Shown here: in pieces, positions 1 through 6,852 of the stretch | How positions within the stretch are numbered: position 1 is the first letter of the stretch | Layout of the letters: each line of letters opens with the position of its first letter | Assembly: GCA_947474165.1 (NCBI GenBank) | Contig: CANJHO010000007.1 | Location: 1-48,368, forward strand | Origin: Legionellaceae bacterium | GTDB lineage: Bacteria; Pseudomonadota; Gammaproteobacteria; Legionellales; Legionellaceae | Direction of reading: 5' to 3' | Length of the DNA: 48,368 nt | Made by a program: the position numbers and the translations under genes | Notes under the pieces: generated by a model | What the model was told of the DNA's origin: nothing | The model's input: only the letters and a program-made list of their open reading frames with translations | Databases searched by the model: none

Positions 1-6
1 CTCCCC

Positions 7-156
7 AGGTACGTCATCCAGAGCGTAGCGAAGGATCTCAAATTGACCATATCCGAGCCACATTCAGGAGATCCTTCACTGCGTTCAGGATGACGTAGAT
101 GCAGTTTGATAGAATAAACAACAAATTTATCCACAACCTGGGGAGTTACGATTTTT
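7..156. repeat. Left arm of a 150-bp inverted repeat
   Basis: The reverse complement of this arm matches 493-642 over 150 positions with about 10 mismatches counted by eye (about 93%). The arm is itself palindromic at 10-97, where a roughly 30-nt segment starting TACGTCATCC folds onto its near complement ending GGATGACGTA. It also begins with CTCCCCAGG (1-9) and ends near CCTGGGGAG (138-146), so it has its own short terminal inverted repeats. The core (GTCATCCTGA...AAGGATCT) resembles intergenic palindromic repeats dispersed in many bacterial genomes. That resemblance is from memory. Confidence 0.9.
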
Positions 157-493
157 GAAACCTTATCAATCTACTGGGGAAGTTCTGAGCTCAATCGTGA
201 CTCCGATAGCTCTATTTTGTACCTACTTACTTGGTTTTATTATTTATGCAATAACAGCGTTTTTGGAAAATTTATATCATTTTTTAAACGCTATTGTAAC
301 TCGAGATCTCAACAAATTAAAATTGGTAGGGGACAACACGCTTAAGACAGCCGCAACGTTTCTTTTATTTACATTTGATGCAGTTGATAATCTCCTTGCC
401 GGCGTGGTAGCTCCGATAACCAGGATATGTTCAACCATCGCATCAGCAACCATTCAATCAACGCCAACCCATCTTGCCGCTTGTGTATCATAA
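155..493 (+). CDS. Small membrane protein boxed between inverted repeats, function unknown
   Basis: This 112-aa ORF is not recognised. It starts at TTG (155-157), ten bases after GGGGAG at 140-145, which is a plausible ribosome binding site lying inside the left repeat arm. A long hydrophobic stretch at residues 12-37 and a weaker one at about 64-90 suggest an inner-membrane protein with one or two spans; there is no cleavable signal. The TAA stop (491-493) touches the right repeat arm, so the ORF fills the whole space between the arms. That makes it either cargo of a small mobile unit or a chance ORF. The SD could be masked in mRNA because the right arm carries its complement at 505-510. Confidence 0.5.
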   Translation: MKPYQSTGEVLSSIVTPIALFCTYLLGFIIYAITAFLENLYHFLNAIVTRDLNKLKLVGDNTLKTAATFLLFTFDAVDNLLAGVVAPITRICSTIASATIQSTPTHLAACVS

Positions 494-642
494 AAAATCG
501 TAACTCCCCAGGCTGTGGATAAATTTGTTTTTTATTCCATCAAACTGCGTATACGTCATCCTGAACGCAGTGAAGGATCTCCTGAGTATGGCTCGGATAG
601 GGTCAAGTTGAGATCCTTCGCTACGCTCAGGATGACGTACCT
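493..642. repeat. Right arm of a 150-bp inverted repeat
   Basis: This arm is the inverted partner of 7-156, at about 93% identity by eye. An internal palindrome spans 552-639 (TACGTCATCC...GGATGACGTA). Outside the arm, at 643 onward, similarity to the left side stops abruptly. Both arms carry the same mosaic of an AT-rich inner part and the palindromic outer part, so they are two copies of one element in opposite orientation. Confidence 0.9.
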
Positions 643-917
643 TTTGAACACACCCCCACAAAAATGCATTTAATGTGCATATAGATTAAAAAATAATCTA
701 TCAAAAACCTGGCTAATCGCTACAAATCAATTAAACTTATAGATAATAGCTTTGATAATGAGAATTTGTATGAAGCAACCATTGTCTACGCCCAATCGCA
801 TGCCTGCCAAGTATCGCATGATTAAATTATCAATGATCTGCCAACATCATTTTATAACACAACAACCACGGCGTCTGTCGGAAAAGTCTTTCCAGACCGC
901 GCCTAAAGGAGAGTATG
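643..917. other. Non-coding stretch before hpf, with two small hairpins
   Basis: I see no convincing gene here. A perfect AT-rich hairpin lies at 682-700 (TAGATTA, five A, TAATCTA). A second imperfect stem at 873-897 (GTCTG...CAGAC enclosing GGAAA/TTTCC) ends eight bases before the hpf SD, so it could be a leader structure or a terminator remnant. It has no T run. A short open frame from about 757 overlaps the hpf start but shows no recognisable protein. Confidence 0.5.
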
Positions 918-1208
918 ATGCAAATTAACTTCACTGGTCATCGAATGGAAGTCACATCGGCTTTAAAAACCTTCACACAGGAAAAATTCGATAAACTAGA
1001 ACGGCATTTTGACAAAATAACGGCCATCAATGTGATCTTTGATGTAGAAAAACTAAGACAAATTGCAGAGGCGACCATTTTAGTGGCCAAAGGAGAAGTC
1101 CATGCAAGCTCTGAATCGGAAGACATGTACACCGCTGTCGATATTTTGGTTGATAAGCTTGATAGACAATTAATAAAACATAAAGAAAAAATGCGTGATC
1201 ACAGTTAG
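918..1208 (+). CDS. hpf: Ribosome hibernation promoting factor, short form
   Basis: This 96-aa protein of the HPF/YfiA family binds the 30S decoding centre of idle ribosomes and promotes 100S dimers in stationary phase. The start MQINFTGHRMEVTSAL, the central VEKLRQIAEATILV and the HASSESEDMYTAVDILVDKLDRQL segment follow the E. coli Hpf pattern. The length matches the short form; there is no C-terminal dimerisation extension. Two ATGs stand in tandem (915 and 918). The second is chosen because AAAGGAG at 905-911 is then six bases away and because homologues begin with a single Met. In many gammaproteobacteria hpf lies near the nitrogen-PTS genes; here an HPr gene follows 1.5 kb downstream. 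Confidence 0.93.
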   Translation: MQINFTGHRMEVTSALKTFTQEKFDKLERHFDKITAINVIFDVEKLRQIAEATILVAKGEVHASSESEDMYTAVDILVDKLDRQLIKHKEKMRDHS

Positions 1209-1231
1209 AATCAGATGATTTTTCAATCTAG

Positions 1232-1259
1232 GAATGAGCCTGAAGGAGAGGGCTCATTC
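1232..1259 (+). terminator. Hairpin after hpf, weak terminator candidate
   Basis: GAATGAGCC (1232-1240) pairs perfectly with GGCTCATTC (1251-1259) across a ten-base loop, 24 bases after the hpf stop. No T run follows, so an intrinsic terminator is not proven. It may instead protect the hpf message 3' end. Confidence 0.4.
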
Positions 1260-1369
1260 TGAATGAGGCGTATTGATTACGTTTAATCCGTATTTTAAAT
1301 AGAATCTTGTTCAATTTCATGATGACCTAAGGCCTAAGCTCCCTCATTACAACCTGGATTAATTAACTC

Positions 1370-2533
1370 ATGACTAAACCTATAAAAATATTGGTGGTTG
1401 GTGCAAGCATTGCAGGTCCTGCTGTCTGTTATTGGCTAAAATACTTTGGCTTTTCTCCCACATTGATTGAAAAAAGTAAAACCCTAAAAAAGGGTGGGTT
1501 TGCGATAGATATCCGAGGCATTGCTGTAGATTTGGTGAAGCAGATGGGGATTTATAAAAAGATCTGTGATAAGCGCACTAACATTACTCACGGCCGTTTT
1601 GTTGATGCAGAAGGAAATACACAGCATGAATTGCAAGGCGAACAATCTGGTTTTAGATCGGGAGAAGATGTTGAAATTGTTCGCGGTCATTTGGTTAAGA
1701 TACTCATGCAAACAATCCCTGAAATCCCCTGTCATTTTGATCAAGAAATCACTGAAGTGATTCAGCATCATGATAGGGTTGAAGTGATTTTCAAAGATGA
1801 TCGAAAAGAGCCATATGATATTGTGATTGGCGCAGATGGCCTGCACTCATCAATAAGACAAATGACCTTTGATAAAGAAGAATATACATTGAAAGATCTT
1901 GGGGCATATCTCTCGGTATTTGGTATTCCCAATTATCTTCATTTAAATCACTGTGATGTACTCTACGAGGCCAATCAAAAATCAATTCACATCTCTTCTG
2001 ATGAGGATTCCAATGCTGCCCGTGCTGGATTTATGTTTCGATCGGAATATGTATTAAAAGACATCCGCGATGAAACCGAGCAGAAGCTTTTTTTAAAAAA
2101 TACGTTCCTCGATATGGGCTGGGAGTCAAATAAATTACTTCAACTGATGGAAACGACAAATGATTTTTATTTTGACTCCATCACGCAAGTCAAAATGAAA
2201 TCCTGGACAAAGGGGCGTGTTGCGCTAGTAGGTGATGCCGGTTATTGTGCATCTCCCTTATCCGGCCAAGGGACAAGCCTTGCTTTGGTTGGTGCATACA
2301 TTTTAGCTGGTGAATTAAACGCTGCTGGTGATAATTATAAAGAAGCGTTTTCTAATTATAATAAGCGATTACGCCCCTTTGTTGATGAAAACCAAAGTCT
2401 TGGTGAATGGGTCAGTGAAACGTATCTCGTATCGGGTGAGTTATCCAAAGAGACTGCTGAAAAACGAACTGCTGAGGTTGTCGGTAGATTGCAAAAAGCT
2501 GCAAATGCCATTATTTTACCTGAATATTCATAA
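1370..2533 (+). CDS. FAD-dependent monooxygenase (group A, TetX/UbiH-like)
   Basis: This 387-aa protein is probably a single-component flavin hydroxylase using NAD(P)H and O2; the substrate is unknown. It has the three class motifs: the dinucleotide fold VVGASIAGPA near residues 9-18, the GADGLHSSIR motif at 154-163, and VALVGDAGYCASPLSGQGTSLA around 284-305, whose GD binds the FAD ribityl chain. The R-containing helix VEIVRGHLVKIL (about 101-112) is typical of the same fold. It has no signal peptide and is cytosolic. The start ATG at 1370 gives the expected N-terminal beta strand. It is monocistronic, between hpf and HPr, and may be an insertion into an ancestral hpf-HPr neighbourhood. Antibiotic, aromatic or secondary-metabolite substrates cannot be told apart here. 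Confidence 0.82.
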   Translation: MTKPIKILVVGASIAGPAVCYWLKYFGFSPTLIEKSKTLKKGGFAIDIRGIAVDLVKQMGIYKKICDKRTNITHGRFVDAEGNTQHELQGEQSGFRSGEDVEIVRGHLVKILMQTIPEIPCHFDQEITEVIQHHDRVEVIFKDDRKEPYDIVIGADGLHSSIRQMTFDKEEYTLKDLGAYLSVFGIPNYLHLNHCDVLYEANQKSIHISSDEDSNAARAGFMFRSEYVLKDIRDETEQKLFLKNTFLDMGWESNKLLQLMETTNDFYFDSITQVKMKSWTKGRVALVGDAGYCASPLSGQGTSLALVGAYILAGELNAAGDNYKEAFSNYNKRLRPFVDENQSLGEWVSETYLVSGELSKETAEKRTAEVVGRLQKAANAIILPEYS

Positions 2534-2632
2534 GCAGGCCGCATTCGTTTAATCACACATGATTTATCCCTGGGGCCGTGTTCATTGTTAATATTTTTTT
2601 AAGCGAATTATGTTACACTGTAGTGCATACAT

Positions 2633-2648
2633 ATACCGCGCGCAGTAT
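2633..2648. repeat. Short GC-rich palindrome, copy 1 (ATACCGCGCGCAGTAT)
   Basis: This 16-bp palindrome with one mismatched pair lies upstream of the HPr gene. Related copies are at 2970-2985 and 11599-11615, with a decayed one at 8596-8608. Its GC core stands out from the AT-rich surroundings. Confidence 0.6.
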
Positions 2649-2691
2649 CACAACGCTGAAACATATTAACCCATGAGAAATGATAACCATC

Positions 2692-2961
2692 ATGATAAAA
2701 ACCAAGGTCAAGATCATCAATCAACTGGGCTTGCATGCCCGTGCTTCAGCAAAATTTGTTTCCACTGCAGCAAAATTTCAAAGCATCATTGACGTGACCA
2801 AAGACAGCAAAACCATTAATGGCAAAAGCATCATGGGCGTCATGATGCTCGCCGCCAGCAAAGACAGTGAAATCACGCTACAAATCGATGGCCCAGATGA
2901 AATTGAAATGGAAGCGGCCTTACTTGAGTTAATTAACAATCGTTTCAATGAAGCCGAATAA
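2692..2961 (+). CDS. ptsH: HPr-family phosphocarrier protein
   Basis: This 89-aa phosphocarrier of the phosphotransferase system is phosphorylated by enzyme I on histidine. Counting from the ATG at 2692, the active histidine in QLGLHARASAKF is His15 and the serine in NGKSIMGVMML is Ser46, exactly the canonical HPr numbers. This is why 2692 is preferred over the in-frame ATG at 2680. The HARASAKF active site and the absence of sugar-PTS genes nearby fit the regulatory (nitrogen-type or HPr-kinase-linked) HPr of proteobacteria rather than sugar uptake. It could equally be named NPr/ptsO. No enzyme I or kinase gene is in the window. The SD is weak (GAGAA at 2675-2679). Confidence 0.88.
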   Translation: MIKTKVKIINQLGLHARASAKFVSTAAKFQSIIDVTKDSKTINGKSIMGVMMLAASKDSEITLQIDGPDEIEMEAALLELINNRFNEAE

Positions 2962-2969
2962 GAAAGGCT

Positions 2970-2985
2970 ATGCCGCGCGCAGTAT
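2970..2985. repeat. Short GC-rich palindrome, copy 2 (ATGCCGCGCGCAGTAT)
   Basis: Same 13-base core CCGCGCGCAGTAT and same orientation as 2633-2648. It follows the HPr stop by eight bases, so the HPr gene is bracketed by two copies. It could act as a transcript end in the convergent gap to pssA, but it has no T run. Confidence 0.6.
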
Positions 2986-3009
2986 CATACCTCGTCAGCC
3001 AAGCACTCG

Positions 3010-3813
3010 CTACTGATGTTTCACCTTGTCTTTTTTGGGCAAACGCCCACGACGCTTTCGCACGCGCTGAAGTGCGAGAAGGGTCTGTAACGGCCCAGAT
3101 AATGCGTAAAAGATAAAACTAAAAAACAATACCACGGATGGGCTCATGGCAATCGATACAAATAAAATAACAATCAACAATACGTGTAAAAAAGGCACCT
3201 TCCCCTTTAACTCAAGCTCTTTAAAACTATAATAACGAACATTACTCACCATCAATACGGCCATGATAATGGCAAGTCCTGAGGCAATCAACGAAACCAT
3301 CAGGTTCGACCATTCATTTTGATAACACAATAGACAAAATGATGACACGGCTGCTGCTGCTGGTGGACAAGGCAAGCCCTGAAAATACCGTTTATCAGCC
3401 GTCTCAACCTGGGTATTAAACCGTGCTAATCGTAACGCCACAGCAGCCGTATAAATAAAAGCAACCAACCAACCAAATTTACCCAGCTCATGCAAACCCC
3501 AACTATAAAGCAACAAGGCCGGCGCCACCCCAAAGGTAACCATATCCGACAAACTGTCATATTCGGCACCAAACGCTGTCTGGGTATTGGTCATGCGCGC
3601 AATACGCCCATCTAATCCATCAGCAACCATGCCAATAAAAATGGCGATCACTGCAACCTCATATTGTGCCTTCAAGGAGGCGACAATCGAGTAAAACGCT
3701 GCGAATAAGCTGCCTGTTGTTAGAAGATTTGGCAATAAATAAATTCCTGAGCGATAATCTTTTTTACGCACAACAAATCCCCATCCGTCAGAAAACCTAC
3801 AAAAGTAGTACAT
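3010..3813 (-). CDS. pssA: CDP-diacylglycerol--serine O-phosphatidyltransferase
   Basis: This enzyme makes phosphatidylserine from CDP-diacylglycerol and serine, the committed step to phosphatidylethanolamine, in the inner membrane. The CDP-alcohol phosphotransferase signature is complete: D65-G-L-D68-G-R...A72-R73...G82...D86...D90 (267-aa numbering), preceded by YLLPNLLTTGSLFAAF. Several hydrophobic spans follow, then a very basic C-terminal tail (KRRGRLPKKDKVKHQ). It is the integral-membrane type, not the phospholipase-D type of E. coli. The ATG at 3813 has a poor SD. The GTG at 3771 (VRKKDYRSGIYLLPN) has GGGG seven bases upstream and fits family N-termini better, so the true protein may be 253 aa. 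Confidence 0.9.
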   Translation of the reverse strand: MYYFCRFSDGWGFVVRKKDYRSGIYLLPNLLTTGSLFAAFYSIVASLKAQYEVAVIAIFIGMVADGLDGRIARMTNTQTAFGAEYDSLSDMVTFGVAPALLLYSWGLHELGKFGWLVAFIYTAAVALRLARFNTQVETADKRYFQGLPCPPAAAAVSSFCLLCYQNEWSNLMVSLIASGLAIIMAVLMVSNVRYYSFKELELKGKVPFLHVLLIVILFVSIAMSPSVVLFFSFIFYALSGPLQTLLALQRVRKRRGRLPKKDKVKHQ

Positions 3814-3879
3814 TCTACCATTATCTTAGAAAAAGCAGTAGAGGACCTTAGAGCCTTGACCCTAAAACCAGAAAGCGAA

Positions 3880-3910
3880 TTGAACATGCTTGCCCAGATG
3901 ATGCTATACT
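3880..3910 (+). promoter_or_regulatory. Possible promoter of the DUF3579 gene
   Basis: TTGAAC (3880-3885) and TATACT (3905-3910) are separated by 19 bases, slightly long for a sigma-70 promoter. They lie 32 bases before the ATG at 3943, in the divergent gap with pssA. Confidence 0.35.
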
Positions 3911-3942
3911 TTACATACTGATTTTATTCTATAGTAAACCGA

Positions 3943-4224
3943 ATGACTGCGTCTGAAGATAAAAAAATTGTAATCGAGGGTATAACCCCTCAAGGAAAAC
4001 ACTTCCGCCCCAGTGATTGGGCCGAGCGGATGAGCGGGACCATGGCCAGTTTTAAAGACAGCCGTATCCTCTACTCCCCACTATTGCAACCGAGTGTCAA
4101 TCATGAAGGCTATAAATGTGTGCTGCTTGATCCAAAACTAAAAGAATCCAGCCCTCAAGTTTATCAAACCATCCTTGATTTCGCAAAAGCCAATCATCTC
4201 AAAATTTGTGGAGAAGAAGAGTAA
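3943..4224 (+). CDS. DUF3579 family protein
   Basis: This 93-aa protein of unknown function resembles the DUF3579 family of beta- and gammaproteobacteria. The features recalled for the family are visible: IVIEGITPQGKHFRPSDWAERMSG near the N-terminus, a YSPLLQPSV segment, and KCVLLDPKLKESSPQVYQTILDFAKANHLKI near the C-terminus. It is soluble, with no signal or membrane segment. It is monocistronic, between pssA (divergent) and an icmC-like gene (convergent). No role can be assigned. Confidence 0.75.
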   Translation: MTASEDKKIVIEGITPQGKHFRPSDWAERMSGTMASFKDSRILYSPLLQPSVNHEGYKCVLLDPKLKESSPQVYQTILDFAKANHLKICGEEE

Positions 4225-4261
4225 GGTGGATTCTATACTGGTTAAATTTTGTGACAAGGCA

Positions 4262-4783
4262 TTAACTAGGATGTTTTATATTGCTTGCACTCATTATACT
4301 ATCAACAAGATAAGTTATGATTCCCATCGTCCCTTGAAAATTCATTGCTAAAATTCCGGCAATGATAAACGTGATGCCTTTTGTCCCTAACTTCCCTTCG
4401 GGCTCACTCCCATGGGTTAATAATACACAGCCACGAACAAACCATAAGATGCCTGCTGTTTTAATAATGATTAACATCGATCCAATCAAACTAAATTGAC
4501 TAAAAGATGCGTATTGCACAACACTCCCCACACCAAAAGTTGTATTATTTAAAACGCTAATCGTAGACGGCAAGAAAAGCAATATAGCGCCAATTGCAAA
4601 ATAGGCGAAGATTAGAAACTTGCTTTCTTTTGATTGACGCTCGCCTAAGGATTTGAGTTTGGTAAGGGCCTTCATGATAAATAGAATACCAAGAAGATAC
4701 CCAAAGCCTGAAATAAGCCGCTGTAACGAAGCCATTGATTGGCCTAAATTGCCAAGCATTGTGACCAGATCAGTTTGATTCAT
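4262..4783 (-). CDS. IcmC/DotV-like membrane protein (type IVB secretion family)
   Basis: This 173-aa protein has four predicted membrane spans (about residues 24-41, 57-78, 97-121 and 136-160). The layout is that of the IcmC(DotE)/DotV/TraQ family: a first span with GYLLGILFIMKALTKLKSLGE, a second ending in LLFLPSTI, and a last one GTKGITFIIAGILAMNF. These are inner-membrane components of Dot/Icm secretion systems and related conjugation systems. No other dot/icm gene is nearby, so this is an orphan copy. It may be the DotV-type paralogue, a dispersed component, or a relic of a conjugative element. The identification is by pattern recall and is moderately sure. Confidence 0.65.
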   Translation of the reverse strand: MNQTDLVTMLGNLGQSMASLQRLISGFGYLLGILFIMKALTKLKSLGERQSKESKFLIFAYFAIGAILLFLPSTISVLNNTTFGVGSVVQYASFSQFSLIGSMLIIIKTAGILWFVRGCVLLTHGSEPEGKLGTKGITFIIAGILAMNFQGTMGIITYLVDSIMSASNIKHPS

Positions 4784-4941
4784 AGGCTAGTAAGCTATCG
4801 TTTGAATAGATAAATTTCCGAATTTTTAGCATCCCATCAACTGCATAACTTGTCCAGTAAAAAAATGATCTAAGTCATAACACTTGCAATGTGTTATTTT
4901 TCCCCTATATTAATAGCCTTCTAATTCATGCAGATATAACC

Positions 4942-5676
4942 ATGCGCCTTTCTACCTTTCCAATTACCCTAGAAGACAGCTATATGCTGTCACCTAAGGT
5001 GAAACATTTTATTTTTAAATGTTTCAACACCCCCATTTTTGATTACCAACCAGGTCAATTTATTACCATTCATTTTGAGCGTGAGGGCCAAACTTTTCGT
5101 CGCAGTTACAGTATTGCCAATGCCCCCTATCAAGACAATCGCATTGAGTTTGCTGCCGGTTTCGTTGATAAAGGTCCAGGAACCGATCTGCTCTTTAATT
5201 TAAAACCTAAAGACAATATTCAGATCAATGGACCTTTTGGTCGCCTAACTTTAAAAGATAATACCCCTCAACGTTATATTTTAGTTGCAACGAGCACGGG
5301 CATCACTCCCTACCGCGCGATGTTAAATGAACTTAAAACGCGATTATTAGCCAATCCATCACTTCATGTCATTATTTTACAAGGAGTACAAAAACGTGAA
5401 GATGTACTTTATAAAGATGAGTTTTTAGCCTTATCAAACCATTTTCCACGTGTTATATTTCGCGCGCACTTAAGCCGCGAACCCTCCACTGACATAGCAG
5501 CTCATGAATACAGTGGTCATGTACAAGCTTCCTTCAAAGACTTCAACTTAAACCCTGAAGAAGATGTGGTTTATTTATGTGGAAATCCGGGTATGATCGA
5601 TGATTCTTTTAGCTATTTAAAAGACAAGGGCTTTTCAACACAACAAATTATCCGAGAAAAATACATTTCAAATTAA
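4942..5676 (+). CDS. fpr: Ferredoxin--NADP reductase family flavoprotein
   Basis: This 244-aa FAD enzyme transfers electrons between NAD(P)H and a one-electron carrier such as ferredoxin or flavodoxin, probably for redox defence or Fe-S/biosynthetic reductases. The FAD-binding motif R54-S-Y-S57 (with IANAP after it), the nucleotide loop ATSTGITPYRAML (about 116-128) and the NADP-side CGNPGM (213-218) are all present in order. The upstream in-frame ATG at 4891 would add 17 hydrophobic residues before MRLSTFPITL. The later ATG matches the family start better, although its SD is weak. The aldolase gene begins 15 bases after the stop, so the two are probably cotranscribed. Confidence 0.82.
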   Translation: MRLSTFPITLEDSYMLSPKVKHFIFKCFNTPIFDYQPGQFITIHFEREGQTFRRSYSIANAPYQDNRIEFAAGFVDKGPGTDLLFNLKPKDNIQINGPFGRLTLKDNTPQRYILVATSTGITPYRAMLNELKTRLLANPSLHVIILQGVQKREDVLYKDEFLALSNHFPRVIFRAHLSREPSTDIAAHEYSGHVQASFKDFNLNPEEDVVYLCGNPGMIDDSFSYLKDKGFSTQQIIREKYISN

Positions 5677-5691
5677 GAGGACAACCAAACC

Positions 5692-6696
5692 ATGTATTAC
5701 GATGAATTAAACGCCACAATGGACCATTTATTACAAGATGGCAAAGGTATTTTAGCAGCTGATGAAAGCAATGGCACGATTGGTAAACGCTTTGAAACCA
5801 TAGGCCTTGATAACACCGAGGAAAATCGTCGCGATTACCGACTCCTCCTGGCGACAACGGGTGAGCTAGAACACTATATTAATGGGGTCATCTTATATGA
5901 AGAAACCTTTCAAAACAAAGATGAACAAGGGACCCCGATTGCAGAATTGTTTGCCAAAAAAGGCATTCTTACTGGTATTAAAGTAGATAAGGGTCTGATT
6001 AATTTATCCAATACAGAAAATGAAAAAGTCACTCAGGGATTGGATGGTTTAACCGAACGCTTGCTTCATTTTAAGAAATTAGGAGCAAGTTTTGCCAAAT
6101 GGCGAAATGTCTACACTATCTCTGACTACACCCCTAGCTTAACTGCAATGAAGGCTGGCGCTGAAATGCTGGCACGTTATGCAGCAAGCTGCCAAGCGGT
6201 GGGTATTGTACCGATTGTTGAGCCAGAAGTGTTAATCGATGGAGAGCACACCATTGAACGATGTGCTGAAGCCTCTGAAATGGTATTGCATGAATTGTTC
6301 AATGCCCTATTCATTCACCAAGTTGAGTTGGAAAGCATTGTATTGAAACCCAGCATGATTACTTCGGGTATAGGTACTAAGCCTTTTAGCTCCCCAGAAG
6401 AAATCGCTGATTACACCCTAAGTGTTTTTCGTAATAATGTCCCTGCCGCCGTTCCCACCATCAATTTTCTATCAGGCGGTCAAACATCACAACAAGCAAC
6501 GGTTAACTTAAATGCCATCAATAGCGCAGGCTATCAACCCTGGACCTTAAGCTTCTCTTATGGACGAGCTTTACAAGAAGACTGTTTAAAAATTTGGGGC
6601 GGAAAAAAAGAAAATGTAGCAAAGGCACAAGCAGCCTTGTTAAACCGTGCTCGATTAAATAGCTTGGCGTGTTTCGGGGAATATGAAAAAGAATAA
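5692..6696 (+). CDS. Class I fructose-bisphosphate aldolase
   Basis: This 334-aa enzyme cleaves fructose-1,6-bisphosphate to two triose phosphates through a lysine Schiff base, in glycolysis and gluconeogenesis. Residues matching the animal enzyme are D24 in ILAADESNGTIGKRF, K97 in GIKVDKG, K136 and R138 in FAKWRNV, E177/E179 in PIVEPEV, the Schiff-base K219 in VLKPSM, and the phosphate-site LSFSYGRAL near the C-terminus. The flexible C-terminal tail of animal aldolases (ending in Tyr) is missing. This is the metal-independent, eukaryote-like family, not the zinc class II enzyme of E. coli. GAGG at 5678-5681 is an SD, though rather far from the ATG. A 30-bp palindrome follows the gene. Confidence 0.93.
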   Translation: MYYDELNATMDHLLQDGKGILAADESNGTIGKRFETIGLDNTEENRRDYRLLLATTGELEHYINGVILYEETFQNKDEQGTPIAELFAKKGILTGIKVDKGLINLSNTENEKVTQGLDGLTERLLHFKKLGASFAKWRNVYTISDYTPSLTAMKAGAEMLARYAASCQAVGIVPIVEPEVLIDGEHTIERCAEASEMVLHELFNALFIHQVELESIVLKPSMITSGIGTKPFSSPEEIADYTLSVFRNNVPAAVPTINFLSGGQTSQQATVNLNAINSAGYQPWTLSFSYGRALQEDCLKIWGGKKENVAKAQAALLNRARLNSLACFGEYEKE

Positions 6697-6715
6697 GAGG
6701 CCCCCTAATTGGACA

Positions 6716-6745
6716 TTGGACAAAGCCACATGTGGCTTTGTCCAA
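6716..6745. terminator. Perfect 30-bp palindrome between convergent genes
   Basis: TTGGACAAAGCCACA (6716-6730) is followed directly by its exact reverse complement to 6745, a 15-bp perfect stem with no spacer. It sits 20 bases after the aldolase stop and about 110 bases before the stop of the convergent protease. It probably ends or protects both transcripts. Neither side has a proper T run, so a canonical intrinsic terminator is not certain. Confidence 0.5.
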
Positions 6746-6852
6746 ACTTCAATCCTAAAGATCGCCTGCGAAATAACATACAACCAGCACTTATCCGGTT
6801 GCAACTGATAAAAAAGCCCGTTAAGAAGTACGCAACAATAACTTACATCGGC

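Noticed and set aside
1-642. CRISPR array or toxin-antitoxin system in the repeated region
   Set aside because: The repeats are two long inverted arms, not short regular direct repeats, and only one ORF is present with no partner gene.
757-923. Open frame of about 55 codons upstream of and overlapping hpf
   Set aside because: No SD, no recognisable protein pattern, and it runs through the hpf ribosome binding site.
938-1132. Minus-strand ORF inside hpf, and the many similar antisense ORFs over ribosomal genes
   Set aside because: They mirror strongly conserved genes on the other strand and have no SD or family pattern.
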